A program made the position numbers and the translations under genes. This document shows positions 34,862 to 42,904 of a stretch of DNA of 64,000 nucleotides, one piece after another. The DNA comes from Flavonifractor sp. An10 (GTDB lineage Bacteria > Bacillota > Clostridia > Oscillospirales > Oscillospiraceae). The notes under the pieces were generated by a model that made no database searches, was not told the origin of the DNA, and saw only the letters and a list, made by a program, of their open reading frames with translations. The stretch spans positions 1 through 64,000 of the forward strand of contig NZ_NFMB01000009.1 in the NCBI RefSeq assembly GCF_002161215.1. Direction: 5' to 3'. How positions within the stretch are numbered: position 1 is the first letter of the stretch; each line of letters begins with the position of its first letter.

Positions 34862-36802
34862 ATGCCGCATCCGCGTTGGAACCGCCTGGCCGCACTGGGC
34901 CTGGCGCTGATTCTGCTGGCCGGCGCGCTGATATCCCCGGCCTCCGCCGCCGCGCCCACCTACGAGAGCACCATCCTGTTTACCCACGACACCCACGACC
35001 ACTTCCTCCCCATGCCCGACGCCGGCGGCGGGGAGACCGGCGGCTATACCCGCCTGGCAACCCTGATCAAGCAGGAGCGGGAGGCCCACCCGGACGCCCT
35101 GGTGCTGGACGGCGGGGACTTCTCCATGGGCAGCCTGTTCCAGACCATATACGCCGCCGAGGCGCCGGAGCTGCGGGCCCTGGGCGCCATGGGATATGAC
35201 GTGACCACTCTGGGCAACCACGAGTTTGACTACCGCTCGGAGGGGCTGGCGGACATGCTCAACGCCGCCGTGGACAGCGGGGATCCCCTGCCCGCCATTG
35301 TCCAGGCCAACTGCATCCGCCCGGAGAGCGGCAGCCTTACCGAAGCCTGGAACCGCTACGGCATCGGGGACTATATGATCCTGGAGCGGGGCGGGGTCAA
35401 CTACGGCATCTTCGGCCTCATGGGGGAGGTGGCGGACAGCAACGCCCCCATGTCGGGCGTGGAGTTCGAGCCCATCGCCGATGCGGCGGAGCGCACCGTG
35501 GCCGCTTTGGAGGAGGAGCTGTCCGGCCGGAATGAGCCCTATTTCATCATCTGCCTGTCCCACAGCGGCACCGACGGCAGGGGGAAGGGGGAGGACTACC
35601 AGCTGGCCCGGCAGGTGGACGGCATCGATCTGATCATCTCCGGCCACACCCACACCACCCTTACCGAGCCCATCCGGGTGGGGGACACCCTGATCGTCTC
35701 CTGCGGGGCCTACACCGCCAACCTGGGCTCGATCACAATTTCCTGGAAACCAAACGGCGAAAAGACTGTCAAGGATTACCGCCTGATCCCTGTGGACGAG
35801 ACGGTGGCGGAGGATCCAGAGATGACGGCGCTGGTGAACACCTTCCGGCCCCTGGTGGAGGAACAGTATCTGGACGACTACGGCGTGGGCTTCGACGAGG
35901 TGCTTGCTGTGTCGGATTTCTCCTTTACACCGATTGAACAGCTTGGGGAGGAGCACCGGGAGGACACCCTGGGCAACCTGATTGCCGACTCCTACGTCTA
36001 TGCGGTGCAGCAGGCGGAGGGGGCGGACTATGTGCCCGTGGACTTCGCGGTGGTGGCCGCCGGGGTGATCCGCGGCTCCTTCCAGGCCGGGGACATTACC
36101 ACCTCCGACGCCTTCAACGTGTCCTCCCTGGGCTCCGGGGCGGACGGCACGCCGGGCTATCCCCTGATCTCCGTGTGGATCACGGGGAGGGAGCTGAAAG
36201 ACGCCTTTGAGGTGGACGCCTCCGTGTCCCCCCTCATGTCCGAGGCACAGATCTACGGCGCGGGCATGACCTGGTCGTGGAACCCCCGCCGGATGATCTT
36301 CAACAAGGTGTACGACTGCGCCCAGGTGCTGCCCGACGGCTCTGCCGTGCCCATCGAGGACGACAAGCTCTACCGGGTGGTCACCGGCCTGTACACCGGC
36401 CAGATGCTGGGCACCGTCAATGCCCAGTCCTACGGGATTCTCACCATCACCCCCAAGGATGCCGACGGCAATGTGATCACCGACTTTGAGGAGCACATCA
36501 TCCACAACCCCAACGGCTCGGAGGTAAAGGAGTGGTACGCCCTGGCCTCCTATCTCCAGTCCATGGGGACGGTGGACGGGCGGTACGCCGCCCCCGAGGG
36601 GCGCAAGACGGCCAACCCCACCTGGAACCCCCTGAACCTGCTGCGCAGCCTGAACCTGTTCGGCGTTCTGGCGCTGGTGCTGGTGGTGCTGGTCATCGCC
36701 CTGGCGGTGTTCCTGGTCTGGTGGTTCGGCTTCCGCCGGCGGAGCCGCCGGTACGGCTCCCGCCGCAGGAATCAGAGCGGGTACCGGCCCTACCGGGGCT
36801 GA
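34862..36802 (+). CDS. 5'-nucleotidase/UshA-family surface metallophosphatase
   Basis: 646 residues. The start at 34862 has GGAGGGAAG upstream. Residues 1-30 are a signal peptide; a C-terminal membrane segment (FGVLALVLVVLVIALAVFLV) plus an Arg-rich tail anchor the protein to the outside. The metallophosphoesterase core shows HDTHDHF (Asp43, His45), GGDFSMG (Asp86), TLGNHEFD and SGHTHTTL; the second half is the 5'-nucleotidase C-terminal domain. Likely releases nucleosides and phosphate from external nucleotides. Confidence 0.9.
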   Translation: MPHPRWNRLAALGLALILLAGALISPASAAAPTYESTILFTHDTHDHFLPMPDAGGGETGGYTRLATLIKQEREAHPDALVLDGGDFSMGSLFQTIYAAEAPELRALGAMGYDVTTLGNHEFDYRSEGLADMLNAAVDSGDPLPAIVQANCIRPESGSLTEAWNRYGIGDYMILERGGVNYGIFGLMGEVADSNAPMSGVEFEPIADAAERTVAALEEELSGRNEPYFIICLSHSGTDGRGKGEDYQLARQVDGIDLIISGHTHTTLTEPIRVGDTLIVSCGAYTANLGSITISWKPNGEKTVKDYRLIPVDETVAEDPEMTALVNTFRPLVEEQYLDDYGVGFDEVLAVSDFSFTPIEQLGEEHREDTLGNLIADSYVYAVQQAEGADYVPVDFAVVAAGVIRGSFQAGDITTSDAFNVSSLGSGADGTPGYPLISVWITGRELKDAFEVDASVSPLMSEAQIYGAGMTWSWNPRRMIFNKVYDCAQVLPDGSAVPIEDDKLYRVVTGLYTGQMLGTVNAQSYGILTITPKDADGNVITDFEEHIIHNPNGSEVKEWYALASYLQSMGTVDGRYAAPEGRKTANPTWNPLNLLRSLNLFGVLALVLVVLVIALAVFLVWWFGFRRRSRRYGSRRRNQSGYRPYRG

Positions 36803-36831
36803 TTCGCTGCTCAGAGAGGAATCCATATGCA

Positions 36832-37578
36832 ATGAAGGAAAACAACTACGATAACCCGGCATTTTTTGAACAGTATGTCCGCTTTCCCCGGTCGGTGCAG
36901 GGCCTGTCCGCCGCCGGGGAGTGGCACGAGCTGGAGCGCCTGCTGCCCGGCTTCTCCGGCAAGCGGGTGCTGGATCTGGGCTGCGGCTTCGGCTGGCACT
37001 GCCGGTATGCCTCCGACCACGGCGCGGCGGCGGTGATCGGGGTGGATCTGTCGGAGAAGATGCTGGAAAAGGCCAGGGCCGACACCCACGACGAGAGCAT
37101 CCACTATGTCCGTGCCGCCATGGAGGACGTGGACTTCCCGCCCGCCTCCTTTGAGGTGGTGCTCAGCTCCCTGGCCCTCCACTATGTGGAGGAGCTGGAG
37201 CCCCTGGTGGGGCGGATCCACGACTGGCTCACCCCCGGCGGGGACTTCGTGTTCTCCTGCGAGCACCCGGTGTTTACCGCCGAGGGCTCCCAGGAGTGGG
37301 TCACCGGCCCCGACGGCGCGCCCCTATACTGGCCGGTGGATCACTACTTCACCGAGGGGCGCCGGACGGCCCGTTTCCTGGGCTGTGATGTGATCAAGTA
37401 CCACCGCACCCTGACCACCTATGTCCGGGCTCTCCTGGACGCGGGCTTTGTGCTGAGGGCCCTGGTGGAGCCCAGGCCCGACCCCGGACTGATGGACGTG
37501 CCCGGCATGGCCGACGAGCTGCGCCGGCCCATGATGCTCCTTGCCGCCGCCAGAAAGCCGGAGGGGCCCGGTCACTGA
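36832..37578 (+). CDS. Class I SAM-dependent methyltransferase
   Basis: 248 residues. The SAM-binding motif RVLDLGCGFGWH lies at residues 45-56, with GVDLSEKML as motif II and ASFEVVLSSLALHYVEE as the post motifs; this is the small-molecule type. The start at 36832 lies 11 bases from GAGAGGA; an ATG at 36826 is better spaced but gives only two codons (ATGCAATGA), which may lower translation. It follows the nucleotidase by 29 bases and is probably cotranscribed. Substrate unknown. Confidence 0.88.
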   Translation: MKENNYDNPAFFEQYVRFPRSVQGLSAAGEWHELERLLPGFSGKRVLDLGCGFGWHCRYASDHGAAAVIGVDLSEKMLEKARADTHDESIHYVRAAMEDVDFPPASFEVVLSSLALHYVEELEPLVGRIHDWLTPGGDFVFSCEHPVFTAEGSQEWVTGPDGAPLYWPVDHYFTEGRRTARFLGCDVIKYHRTLTTYVRALLDAGFVLRALVEPRPDPGLMDVPGMADELRRPMMLLAAARKPEGPGH

Positions 37579-37609
37579 TCCGCTGCCCCGCCCGCCGCCC
37601 CATAAACAC

Positions 37610-37653
37610 AATCCGGTGCGCCGCTTCCTCAGGAAGCGGCGCACCGGATTTTT
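37610..37653 (+). terminator. Strong intrinsic terminator before the CIS operon
   Basis: Perfect 20-base arms (37610-37629 and 37631-37650) ending in a run of five T (37649-37653). It insulates the downstream operon. The rest of 37579-37884 holds only the operon promoter. Confidence 0.9.
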
Positions 37654-37816
37654 GCGTCCTCCGGCCTTGGCGTCCCGGCCGGCAGCCCTTTCGGGGCCGG
37701 AGGCAGGGGGTGTTGTGCGGTTTGCACAGAGAGGCGCCGCCGCCCTCCTGCGGTTCAGGAGAGAATGCCGGGCATTTACCGTTTGCCCCCGATTGGGCCC
37801 GTTCACGCCGATTTGA

Positions 37817-37845
37817 TTGTGGCGCTGTGGGGGATGTGCTATAAG
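37817..37845 (+). promoter_or_regulatory. Candidate promoter of the CIS operon
   Basis: TTGTGG (37817-37822), 17-base spacer, TATAAG (37840-37845), 39 bases before the first gene. The hexamers are weak for such a large operon, hinting at an activator or low basal expression. Confidence 0.5.
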
Positions 37846-37884
37846 TAAGGTGTCGCTTCATAGATGGAGCCACGGTGGAGGAAC

Positions 37885-38250
37885 ATGAGGATTGCCGTAT
37901 GTGAAAACAGTCAGGCAGCCGCGGAGAAGCTGCGCGAGTGGATTGTCCAGTACTGCGCGTTATACAGGATCCAGGCCACATTTCACTGCTTTCTCAATGC
38001 GGATGCGTTCGAGGCGTGGAAGGAGCCCGTTGACATCGTGTTTCTGGGCTTCGGCGGAAGCACGGGCTTTTATCAGGCCCGCCTGCTCCGGGAGCGGGAT
38101 CGGCGGTGCAGAATCATCCTGGTGGATGACACGCCGGAGTACGCCGTGCGCTGCGTCCGCCTGCACTGCACCGACTTTATCCTGCGGCCGGTAGACTTCC
38201 GGCGGGTCGTCCAGAGTATGCGCCTGGCACTGGGAGGTGGATTCCCATGA
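37885..38250 (+). CDS. Degenerate response-regulator receiver domain, CIS operon
   Basis: 121 residues; the ATG at 37885 follows GGAGGAAC. The pattern of a REC domain is clear: MRIAVCEN, VDIVFLGF, CRIILVDDT, CTDFILRPVDF, closest to the AgrA/LytR type. The phosphorylated aspartate expected after FL is Gly55, the acidic pair is Cys6-Glu7, and the conserved lysine is Arg101. So it probably cannot be phosphorylated. There is no output domain. It is first in the operon and overlaps the next start (ATGA), suggesting a binding role or a phosphorylation-independent switch. Confidence 0.75.
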   Translation: MRIAVCENSQAAAEKLREWIVQYCALYRIQATFHCFLNADAFEAWKEPVDIVFLGFGGSTGFYQARLLRERDRRCRIILVDDTPEYAVRCVRLHCTDFILRPVDFRRVVQSMRLALGGGFP

Positions 38251-39305
38251 ACCGGATCTACATACGCCGCCGGACGGAGGCGGAGCCGGCGGGGTCGAAG
38301 GATCTCTCCCGAACCCTCCGGCGCCAGATGGCCTGGGCCGCCGGCACGGAGCAGTTTCAGCACCGGGATCCCCTCTATCACGTGACCGAGAGCTTCCAGC
38401 AGACCTTCGACGCCATGGGACGCCGCCATGCGGCTCAGCTGGCCGGCGGAGAGACGGAGGAGCACGCCGGGGCGCAGCCCGGACAGCCGCAGGAAGAGGC
38501 CGGACAGATGCCGGATCCCACCTCGGCCCGGGGATTTTACGAGCGCAGCAGCCCGGACGACCAGGATATGCTCCGCCGCTTTTCCGAGACGGCCTTCCAG
38601 CGGGGAACCCTGTCCGGGGCGGTGCTCCAGGGCACGGGGCAGATGATGCTCTTTTCCTGCCTGAAAAAGACGGTGGGGCAGTCCCAGCCGGACAAGTGGC
38701 AGCAGCGCAAGCTCTTCGAGAAGGCATCCCCCGCCCGCAACGTGCCCGGCCACAGCCCGGATAAGGTGGTGTTCAACCGTGGCTTCACCGACAGCGCGGT
38801 GGGCCTGGTGGTGGACACCCTCCGGGGGGCCCGCCGCACGGTGGAGGACATGCGGGATCTTGCCCTGGGCAAGAGTGAGATGGGGGAACAGGGGGCGGAC
38901 ACCCTGCGCACCATGTACCCCTTCCTGGATGACAGCAGGGAGCGGGCGCTGCTGGAGCAGTACCGGGGGCAGCTCCGGGACGCGTCAAGCGCGGACGAGA
39001 AGGCGGCCCTCCAGACCGCCGCTGCCAGGATGGAGGCCATGGTTGCCAAAAAGGCCCAGATGCGCCAGGAGTTTGCCAACAAGCTCAGCTTCCTCGCGGA
39101 TCGGGCCACCGAGGCGCTGGAGGCGTTCAGTGAGCCGGGCTTTTCCGGGGCGCTGGATCAGGCTCTGCGGGAGGCGGTGGGGGCGGAGGAGCCCCCGCCC
39201 GAGGACGGAGAGGGGGCGGCGGATGGAGCAGCAGTGGAGCCCGGAGAGGGCCCGGCAGGAGACGGAGCACCGGGAGCAGACGGAGCAGATCCGCCGCCAG
39301 CCTGA
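38247..39305 (+). CDS. Unrecognised helical CIS-operon protein
   Basis: 352 residues, starting inside the previous gene (ATGA overlap). Hydrophilic and mostly helical, with a Gln/Glu-rich stretch (GAQPGQPQEEAGQMPDP) near residues 75-90 and a low-complexity acidic Pro/Gly tail after about 310. No signal or membrane segment and no family recognised. Being upstream of the sheath in the same operon it may be a cargo, a chaperone or an assembly factor. Confidence 0.7.
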   Translation: MNRIYIRRRTEAEPAGSKDLSRTLRRQMAWAAGTEQFQHRDPLYHVTESFQQTFDAMGRRHAAQLAGGETEEHAGAQPGQPQEEAGQMPDPTSARGFYERSSPDDQDMLRRFSETAFQRGTLSGAVLQGTGQMMLFSCLKKTVGQSQPDKWQQRKLFEKASPARNVPGHSPDKVVFNRGFTDSAVGLVVDTLRGARRTVEDMRDLALGKSEMGEQGADTLRTMYPFLDDSRERALLEQYRGQLRDASSADEKAALQTAAARMEAMVAKKAQMRQEFANKLSFLADRATEALEAFSEPGFSGALDQALREAVGAEEPPPEDGEGAADGAAVEPGEGPAGDGAPGADGADPPPA

Positions 39306-39639
39306 ACGGGAACGCATCAGCAGCGCGGGACAGGCCGCCCGGGCGGTGCTGGCGGGCGCCCCTGTGTGGGAGCTGCCGCCGAACCGGCTGGAGGAGCTGG
39401 CCGGCTGGCTGGGCAACCAGGGCATGAACGCCCTGCTGGAGGCCGGGGCTCCCGCACCGGCGCGGGCCCGGTTCCTGCCGCCGGACGGGGAGGTGGAGAC
39501 GGTTCCCTTCCCGGTGCCGGAGATGCCCGCGGAGACCGTGGAGCCGCCTGTGGAACTGACTGTGGAGACCGCCGGCCGGGCCTTTGACCCGGCGGGGCTG
39601 ACAGCGGAAGGAGGCGGGCCCCATGGCATGGGAATTTGA
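39223..39639 (+). CDS. Unrecognised Glu/Pro-rich CIS-operon protein
   Basis: 138 residues in the +1 frame relative to the previous gene, overlapping it by 83 bases. The ATG at 39223 follows GGAGAGGGGG. Residues 1-35 are strongly charged (RARQETEHREQTEQIRRQ), followed by a helical part (NRLEELAGWLGNQGMNALLE) and a tail of Pro/Glu/Thr. The frame is open further upstream, and a +1 shift from the previous gene is an alternative. It overlaps the next gene by 17 bases. Function unknown. Confidence 0.55.
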   Translation: MEQQWSPERARQETEHREQTEQIRRQPERERISSAGQAARAVLAGAPVWELPPNRLEELAGWLGNQGMNALLEAGAPAPARARFLPPDGEVETVPFPVPEMPAETVEPPVELTVETAGRAFDPAGLTAEGGGPHGMGI

Positions 39640-40048
39640 CGCTCCGCCCGACGGGGCGGAGGAGCTGGCGGCCCTGCTGGAGCACAGCGGCGTGGACTAT
39701 CTCCGGGAGGGGATGCGGTTCCGCTTCCGCTTCACCAGCCGGGGCTGTGCCTGGCAGACGGTGTGCGACTGCCGGGGGGCGCTGGTGCTGGTCTACGGGC
39801 TGCACCCGGCCCGGGTGGAGGCGCCGGAGACGGCGCTGGCTCTGTGCTCCCGGCTCAACGCCCAGGTCACGGAGGGGGGCTTCTTCCTCCAGGAGGGGCG
39901 GTTTGTGTTCCGCACCAGCGCCCGGCTCACCGAGCGCTTTGAGGCCCGGGAGCGCATTGCCGCCGCTCTGGAATACAACGCCGCGGTGCTCTCCTCTAGT
40001 TGGGAGCGGCTGGCGGCCGGGGCCCAGGGCCTCGATCTGACTTTCTGA
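39623..40048 (+). CDS. YbjN-like small protein, CIS operon
   Basis: 141 residues; ATG at 39623 after GGAAGGAGG. The alternating alpha/beta pattern (FRFRFTSRGCAWQTVCDCRG, LALCSRLNAQVTEGGFF, GRFVFRTSARL) resembles YbjN and type III secretion chaperone-like folds, which bind partner proteins. A chaperone for a CIS component or cargo is a reasonable guess, not more. Last gene before the sheath. Confidence 0.65.
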   Translation: MAWEFDAPPDGAEELAALLEHSGVDYLREGMRFRFRFTSRGCAWQTVCDCRGALVLVYGLHPARVEAPETALALCSRLNAQVTEGGFFLQEGRFVFRTSARLTERFEARERIAAALEYNAAVLSSSWERLAAGAQGLDLTF

Positions 40049-40110
40049 ATCCAACACGCGGCCTGCCGCGGTTTTGGAGAATATCAGCAGCAAGCAAAAT
40101 TTTCACGATA

Positions 40111-40169
40111 GAAAGGAGGGGCGCTTCACGTCCGGCCCCCAGCCGATCCATGCGGCGTGAAGCAAAGAC
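40111..40169 (+). promoter_or_regulatory. Remote ribosome site and hairpin before the sheath gene
   Basis: AAAGGAGGGG (40112-40121) lies about 50 bases before the sheath ATG, and nothing comparable is nearer. Between them GCTTCACG (40123-40130) pairs with CGTGAAGC (40156-40163), extended by CCG/CGG. Folding this stem would bring the ribosome site to about 8 bases from the ATG. It looks like structure-dependent translation. Confidence 0.55.
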
Positions 40170-41936
40170 ATGGCAGAGTATCTATCCCCGGGTGTTTACG
40201 TGGAGGAGTATGATTCCGGCGCAACACCCATGCAGGGCGTCAGCACCAGTACCGCGGGCTTTGTGGGCCTGGCGGAGCGGGGCCCGGTGATCGGGCAGCC
40301 TCAGCTGGTCACCAGCTTCGCCGACTACAAGCGGATCTACGGGGGCTATCTCAGCGATGCGGCCTACGGCGGCAACCGCTTCCTGCCCTATGCGGTGGAG
40401 CAGTTCTTCGCCAACGGAGGCGCCCGCGCCTACATCATGCGGGCGGTGCCCGGCGACGCCAAGGCGGCCACCCTCACCACCGGCGTGCTCAAGCTCACCG
40501 CCGCCAACCCCGGCGCCTGGGCGGAGGACATGCGGGTGACCATCGCTCCCGCCTCCAAGGCCAAGACCCAGGTTCTGGCCGTCAGCGGTGCGGATCTCAC
40601 CCTGAAGAACGCCGACGGCTTCAACCCCGGCGACGTGGTGGAGCTGTTCGACGGCAGAACCGCTGCCCACGCCACCATCAAGAGCGTGCTTGACCGGGTG
40701 GTCACCCTGGACGCCCCCTGCACCCTGGACGTGGCCGACACCAAGGTGGGCACCGCCAAGTACATCAAGACCTGTGAGATCACCGTCACCGCCCGGCTGG
40801 GGGACAATGTGGAGACCTTCGAGAACCTCTCCCTCAAGCCCGGCGCCCTCAACAACATCTGCGTCAAGACCGCCAAGTCCGACCTGATCACCGTGGAGGT
40901 GCTGGAGATCAAGGCCGCCGCCCCGGCCCCCGCCAAGGAGAAGGACAAGGACGGCAAGGAGGCCCCCGCGCCCGCGCCCAAGGCCGCCCCCATCGTGCCC
41001 TACGACCTGTGCGGCGGCACCGGCAGCGAGCTGGTGCTTACCCTCCAGGGCGGCAGCAACGGCTCCGTTCTCACCGCCTCCTCCGACACCTTCCTGGGCA
41101 AGGACGACGGCCCCGGCCGGCGCACCGGTCTGCAGGCCTTCCTGGAGAACAGCAATGTGTCTATCATGGCCATCCCCGGCATCACCGCCCCCGAGGTGCA
41201 GGCGGCTCTCATCGGCTTCTGTGAGAGCAAGAAGAGCTGCTTTGCCATCCTGGATGTGCCCATGGAGCTGAAAAAGACCAACGACGTGGCCAACTTCCGC
41301 GACATGTACGATTCCACCTATGCCGCCATGTACCACCCCTGGCTGGAGATGTACGACGCCGGCGCCAAGCGCTCGGCCTATTTCCCGCCCTCCGGCGCCA
41401 TGGCCGGCATCTATGCCCGCACCGACATCGAGCGGGGCGTCCACAAGGCCCCCGCCAACGAGGTGGTTCGGGGCTGCACCGGCCTGTCCTGCGCCTACAA
41501 CGAGGGCGAGCAGGACATCCTCAACCCCATCGGCGTCAACCTCATCCGCGCCTTCACCGGCCGGGGCATCCGTGTCTGGGGCGCCCGCACCATCAGCTCC
41601 AACGGCCTGTGGAAGTACCTCAACGTCCGCCGCCTGTTCATCTATGTGGAGGAGTCCATCAAGGCCAACACCAACTGGGTGGTCTTTGAGCCCAACTCCA
41701 CCGCCCTGTGGAGCCGTGTGACCCGCACCATCGAGGCCTTCCTGGCCACCTGCTGGCGGGACGGCGCCCTGGCCGGCTCCACCCCGTCCGAGGCCTTCTT
41801 CGTAGAGTGCGGCCCCACCACCATGACCCAGGACGACATCGACAACGGCCGCCTGATCTGCCAGATCGGCATCGCCCCCGTGAAGCCCGCCGAGTTCGTG
41901 ATCTTCCGCATCACCCAGAAGACCGCCTCCGAGTGA
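40170..41936 (+). CDS. Contractile tail sheath protein
   Basis: 588 residues, the only sheath gene seen. YLSPGVYVEEYDSGA opens the N-terminal arm typical of sheath subunits; the C-terminal domain has the conserved NVRRLFIYVEESIK, TNWVVFEPNS and LWSRVTRTIEAFL, followed by PAEFVIFRITQ at the end for the intersubunit handshake. An insertion near 100-300 carries a Lys/Ala/Pro linker (AKEKDKDGKEAPAPAPKAAP). The sheath polymerises around the tube and contracts to drive it outward. Translation probably uses the remote ribosome site upstream. Confidence 0.95.
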   Translation: MAEYLSPGVYVEEYDSGATPMQGVSTSTAGFVGLAERGPVIGQPQLVTSFADYKRIYGGYLSDAAYGGNRFLPYAVEQFFANGGARAYIMRAVPGDAKAATLTTGVLKLTAANPGAWAEDMRVTIAPASKAKTQVLAVSGADLTLKNADGFNPGDVVELFDGRTAAHATIKSVLDRVVTLDAPCTLDVADTKVGTAKYIKTCEITVTARLGDNVETFENLSLKPGALNNICVKTAKSDLITVEVLEIKAAAPAPAKEKDKDGKEAPAPAPKAAPIVPYDLCGGTGSELVLTLQGGSNGSVLTASSDTFLGKDDGPGRRTGLQAFLENSNVSIMAIPGITAPEVQAALIGFCESKKSCFAILDVPMELKKTNDVANFRDMYDSTYAAMYHPWLEMYDAGAKRSAYFPPSGAMAGIYARTDIERGVHKAPANEVVRGCTGLSCAYNEGEQDILNPIGVNLIRAFTGRGIRVWGARTISSNGLWKYLNVRRLFIYVEESIKANTNWVVFEPNSTALWSRVTRTIEAFLATCWRDGALAGSTPSEAFFVECGPTTMTQDDIDNGRLICQIGIAPVKPAEFVIFRITQKTASE

Positions 41937-41977
41937 TCCCGCGCCACAGACTGATACAGAAAGGACGAAGATAAATC

Positions 41978-42457
41978 ATGGCCATCAATTACCCCTACAG
42001 AGTATTTCGGTACCAGGTGGAGATCGATGGGATGCAGCGCGGGGGCTTCTCCGAAGTGTCCGGCATGAGCTCCTCCGTCGACGCCGTGGAGTACCGGGAG
42101 GGCGATGATCTGCGCAACACCCCCCGCAAGCTGGCGGGCCTGACCAAGTTCGGCAACGTGACCCTGCGCTGGGGCGTGTCCGACGACTCCGAATTCCTGG
42201 ATTGGATCTACTCCGTCGCCCCCACCAACACCGCGCCCCCCACCGGCATGGTGCGGCATAACGTGACCATCACCCTCATTGACGACGCCGGCAACCCGGG
42301 CCCCTCCTGGCAGCTGATCAACGCCTGGCCCGTGGGCTACACCGTGCCCGATCTGAACGGCATGGGCGGCGAGGTGGCCATCCAGTCCCTGGAGCTGTGC
42401 CACGAGGGCCTGGAGCACATCCCCGGCGCCGTGTCCGGCGCGCCGTCTGAGATCTGA
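41978..42457 (+). CDS. Inner tube protein 1 (gp19/Hcp-like)
   Basis: 159 residues, family of phage and CIS tube subunits. Seen: YRVFRYQVEIDGMQRGGFSE at the N-terminus, WGVSDDSEFLDW in the middle and SLELCHEGLEH at the C-terminus, the standard tube pattern. ATG at 41978 after AAAGGACGAAG. Follows the sheath by 41 bases, and a perfect palindrome follows it. Probably the main tube subunit because of its place next to the sheath. Confidence 0.93.
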   Translation: MAINYPYRVFRYQVEIDGMQRGGFSEVSGMSSSVDAVEYREGDDLRNTPRKLAGLTKFGNVTLRWGVSDDSEFLDWIYSVAPTNTAPPTGMVRHNVTITLIDDAGNPGPSWQLINAWPVGYTVPDLNGMGGEVAIQSLELCHEGLEHIPGAVSGAPSEI

Positions 42458-42476
42458 TTCCGTGGATAGGTTCCTG

Positions 42477-42508
42477 ACAGCCCACAGGCGGTTCCGCCTG
42501 TGGGCTGT
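42477..42508 (+). repeat. 32-base perfect palindrome after the tube gene
   Basis: Fifteen-base arms (42477-42491, 42494-42508) around TT, placed 19 bases after the tube stop. There is no T-run, so it is not a full intrinsic terminator. It could protect the 3' end of the abundant sheath-tube message or partly reduce downstream transcription. Confidence 0.75.
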
Positions 42509-42544
42509 GGGGAATCATCTGGGCATACCCAATAGGAGGACACC

Positions 42545-42904
42545 ATGCAGACCGAATTTGAATTTGAGCTGCCCAAGGGCTATGTGGATCAGAACGGGGA
42601 TCTCCACAAGCGGGGCACCATGCGCCTGGCCACGGCGGCGGACGAGATCCTCCCCCTGCGGGATCCCCGGGTTCAGCAGAACTCCGGCTACCTGACCATC
42701 ATCCTGCTCTCCCGGGTGATCACCAAGCTGGGCACCCTGAGCGCGGTGAACACCCGCGTGATCGAGAATCTGTTCACCATGGATCTGGCCTATCTCCAGG
42801 ACATGTACCAGCGCATCAATATGTCCGAGATGCCCCACTACCAGCTCACCTGCCCCCACTGCAACCAGCAGTTTGAGGTGCCGCTGGATTTTTTGCTGGG
42901 CTAG
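42545..42904 (+). CDS. Tail assembly chaperone (Mu gp41/P2 E-like) with zinc motif
   Basis: 119 residues, short zero-frame product. Residues 1-90, with AADEILPLRDPRVQQNSGYL and LSRVITKLGTLSAV, match the family of phage tail assembly chaperones (Phage_TAC_7, from memory). The C-terminus has a single CPHC pair, half of a zinc ribbon, before FEVPLDFLLG and the stop at 42902-42904. A slippery heptamer lies four codons before that stop. In contractile phages this chaperone is made in a short and a frameshifted long form that bind the tape measure. Confidence 0.85.
   Translation: MQTEFEFELPKGYVDQNGDLHKRGTMRLATAADEILPLRDPRVQQNSGYLTIILLSRVITKLGTLSAVNTRVIENLFTMDLAYLQDMYQRINMSEMPHYQLTCPHCNQQFEVPLDFLLG
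42889..42895 (+). other. Candidate programmed -1 frameshift site
   Basis: T TTT TTG in the zero frame of the chaperone gene (codons GAT TTT TTG): both P- and A-site tRNAs can re-pair after a -1 slip. GAGGTG, a Shine-Dalgarno-like word, lies eight bases before it (42875-42880). The -1 frame is then open to 43230. As I recall, phage P2 gene E/E' uses the same heptamer at the same place in its tail operon. Confidence 0.7.
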
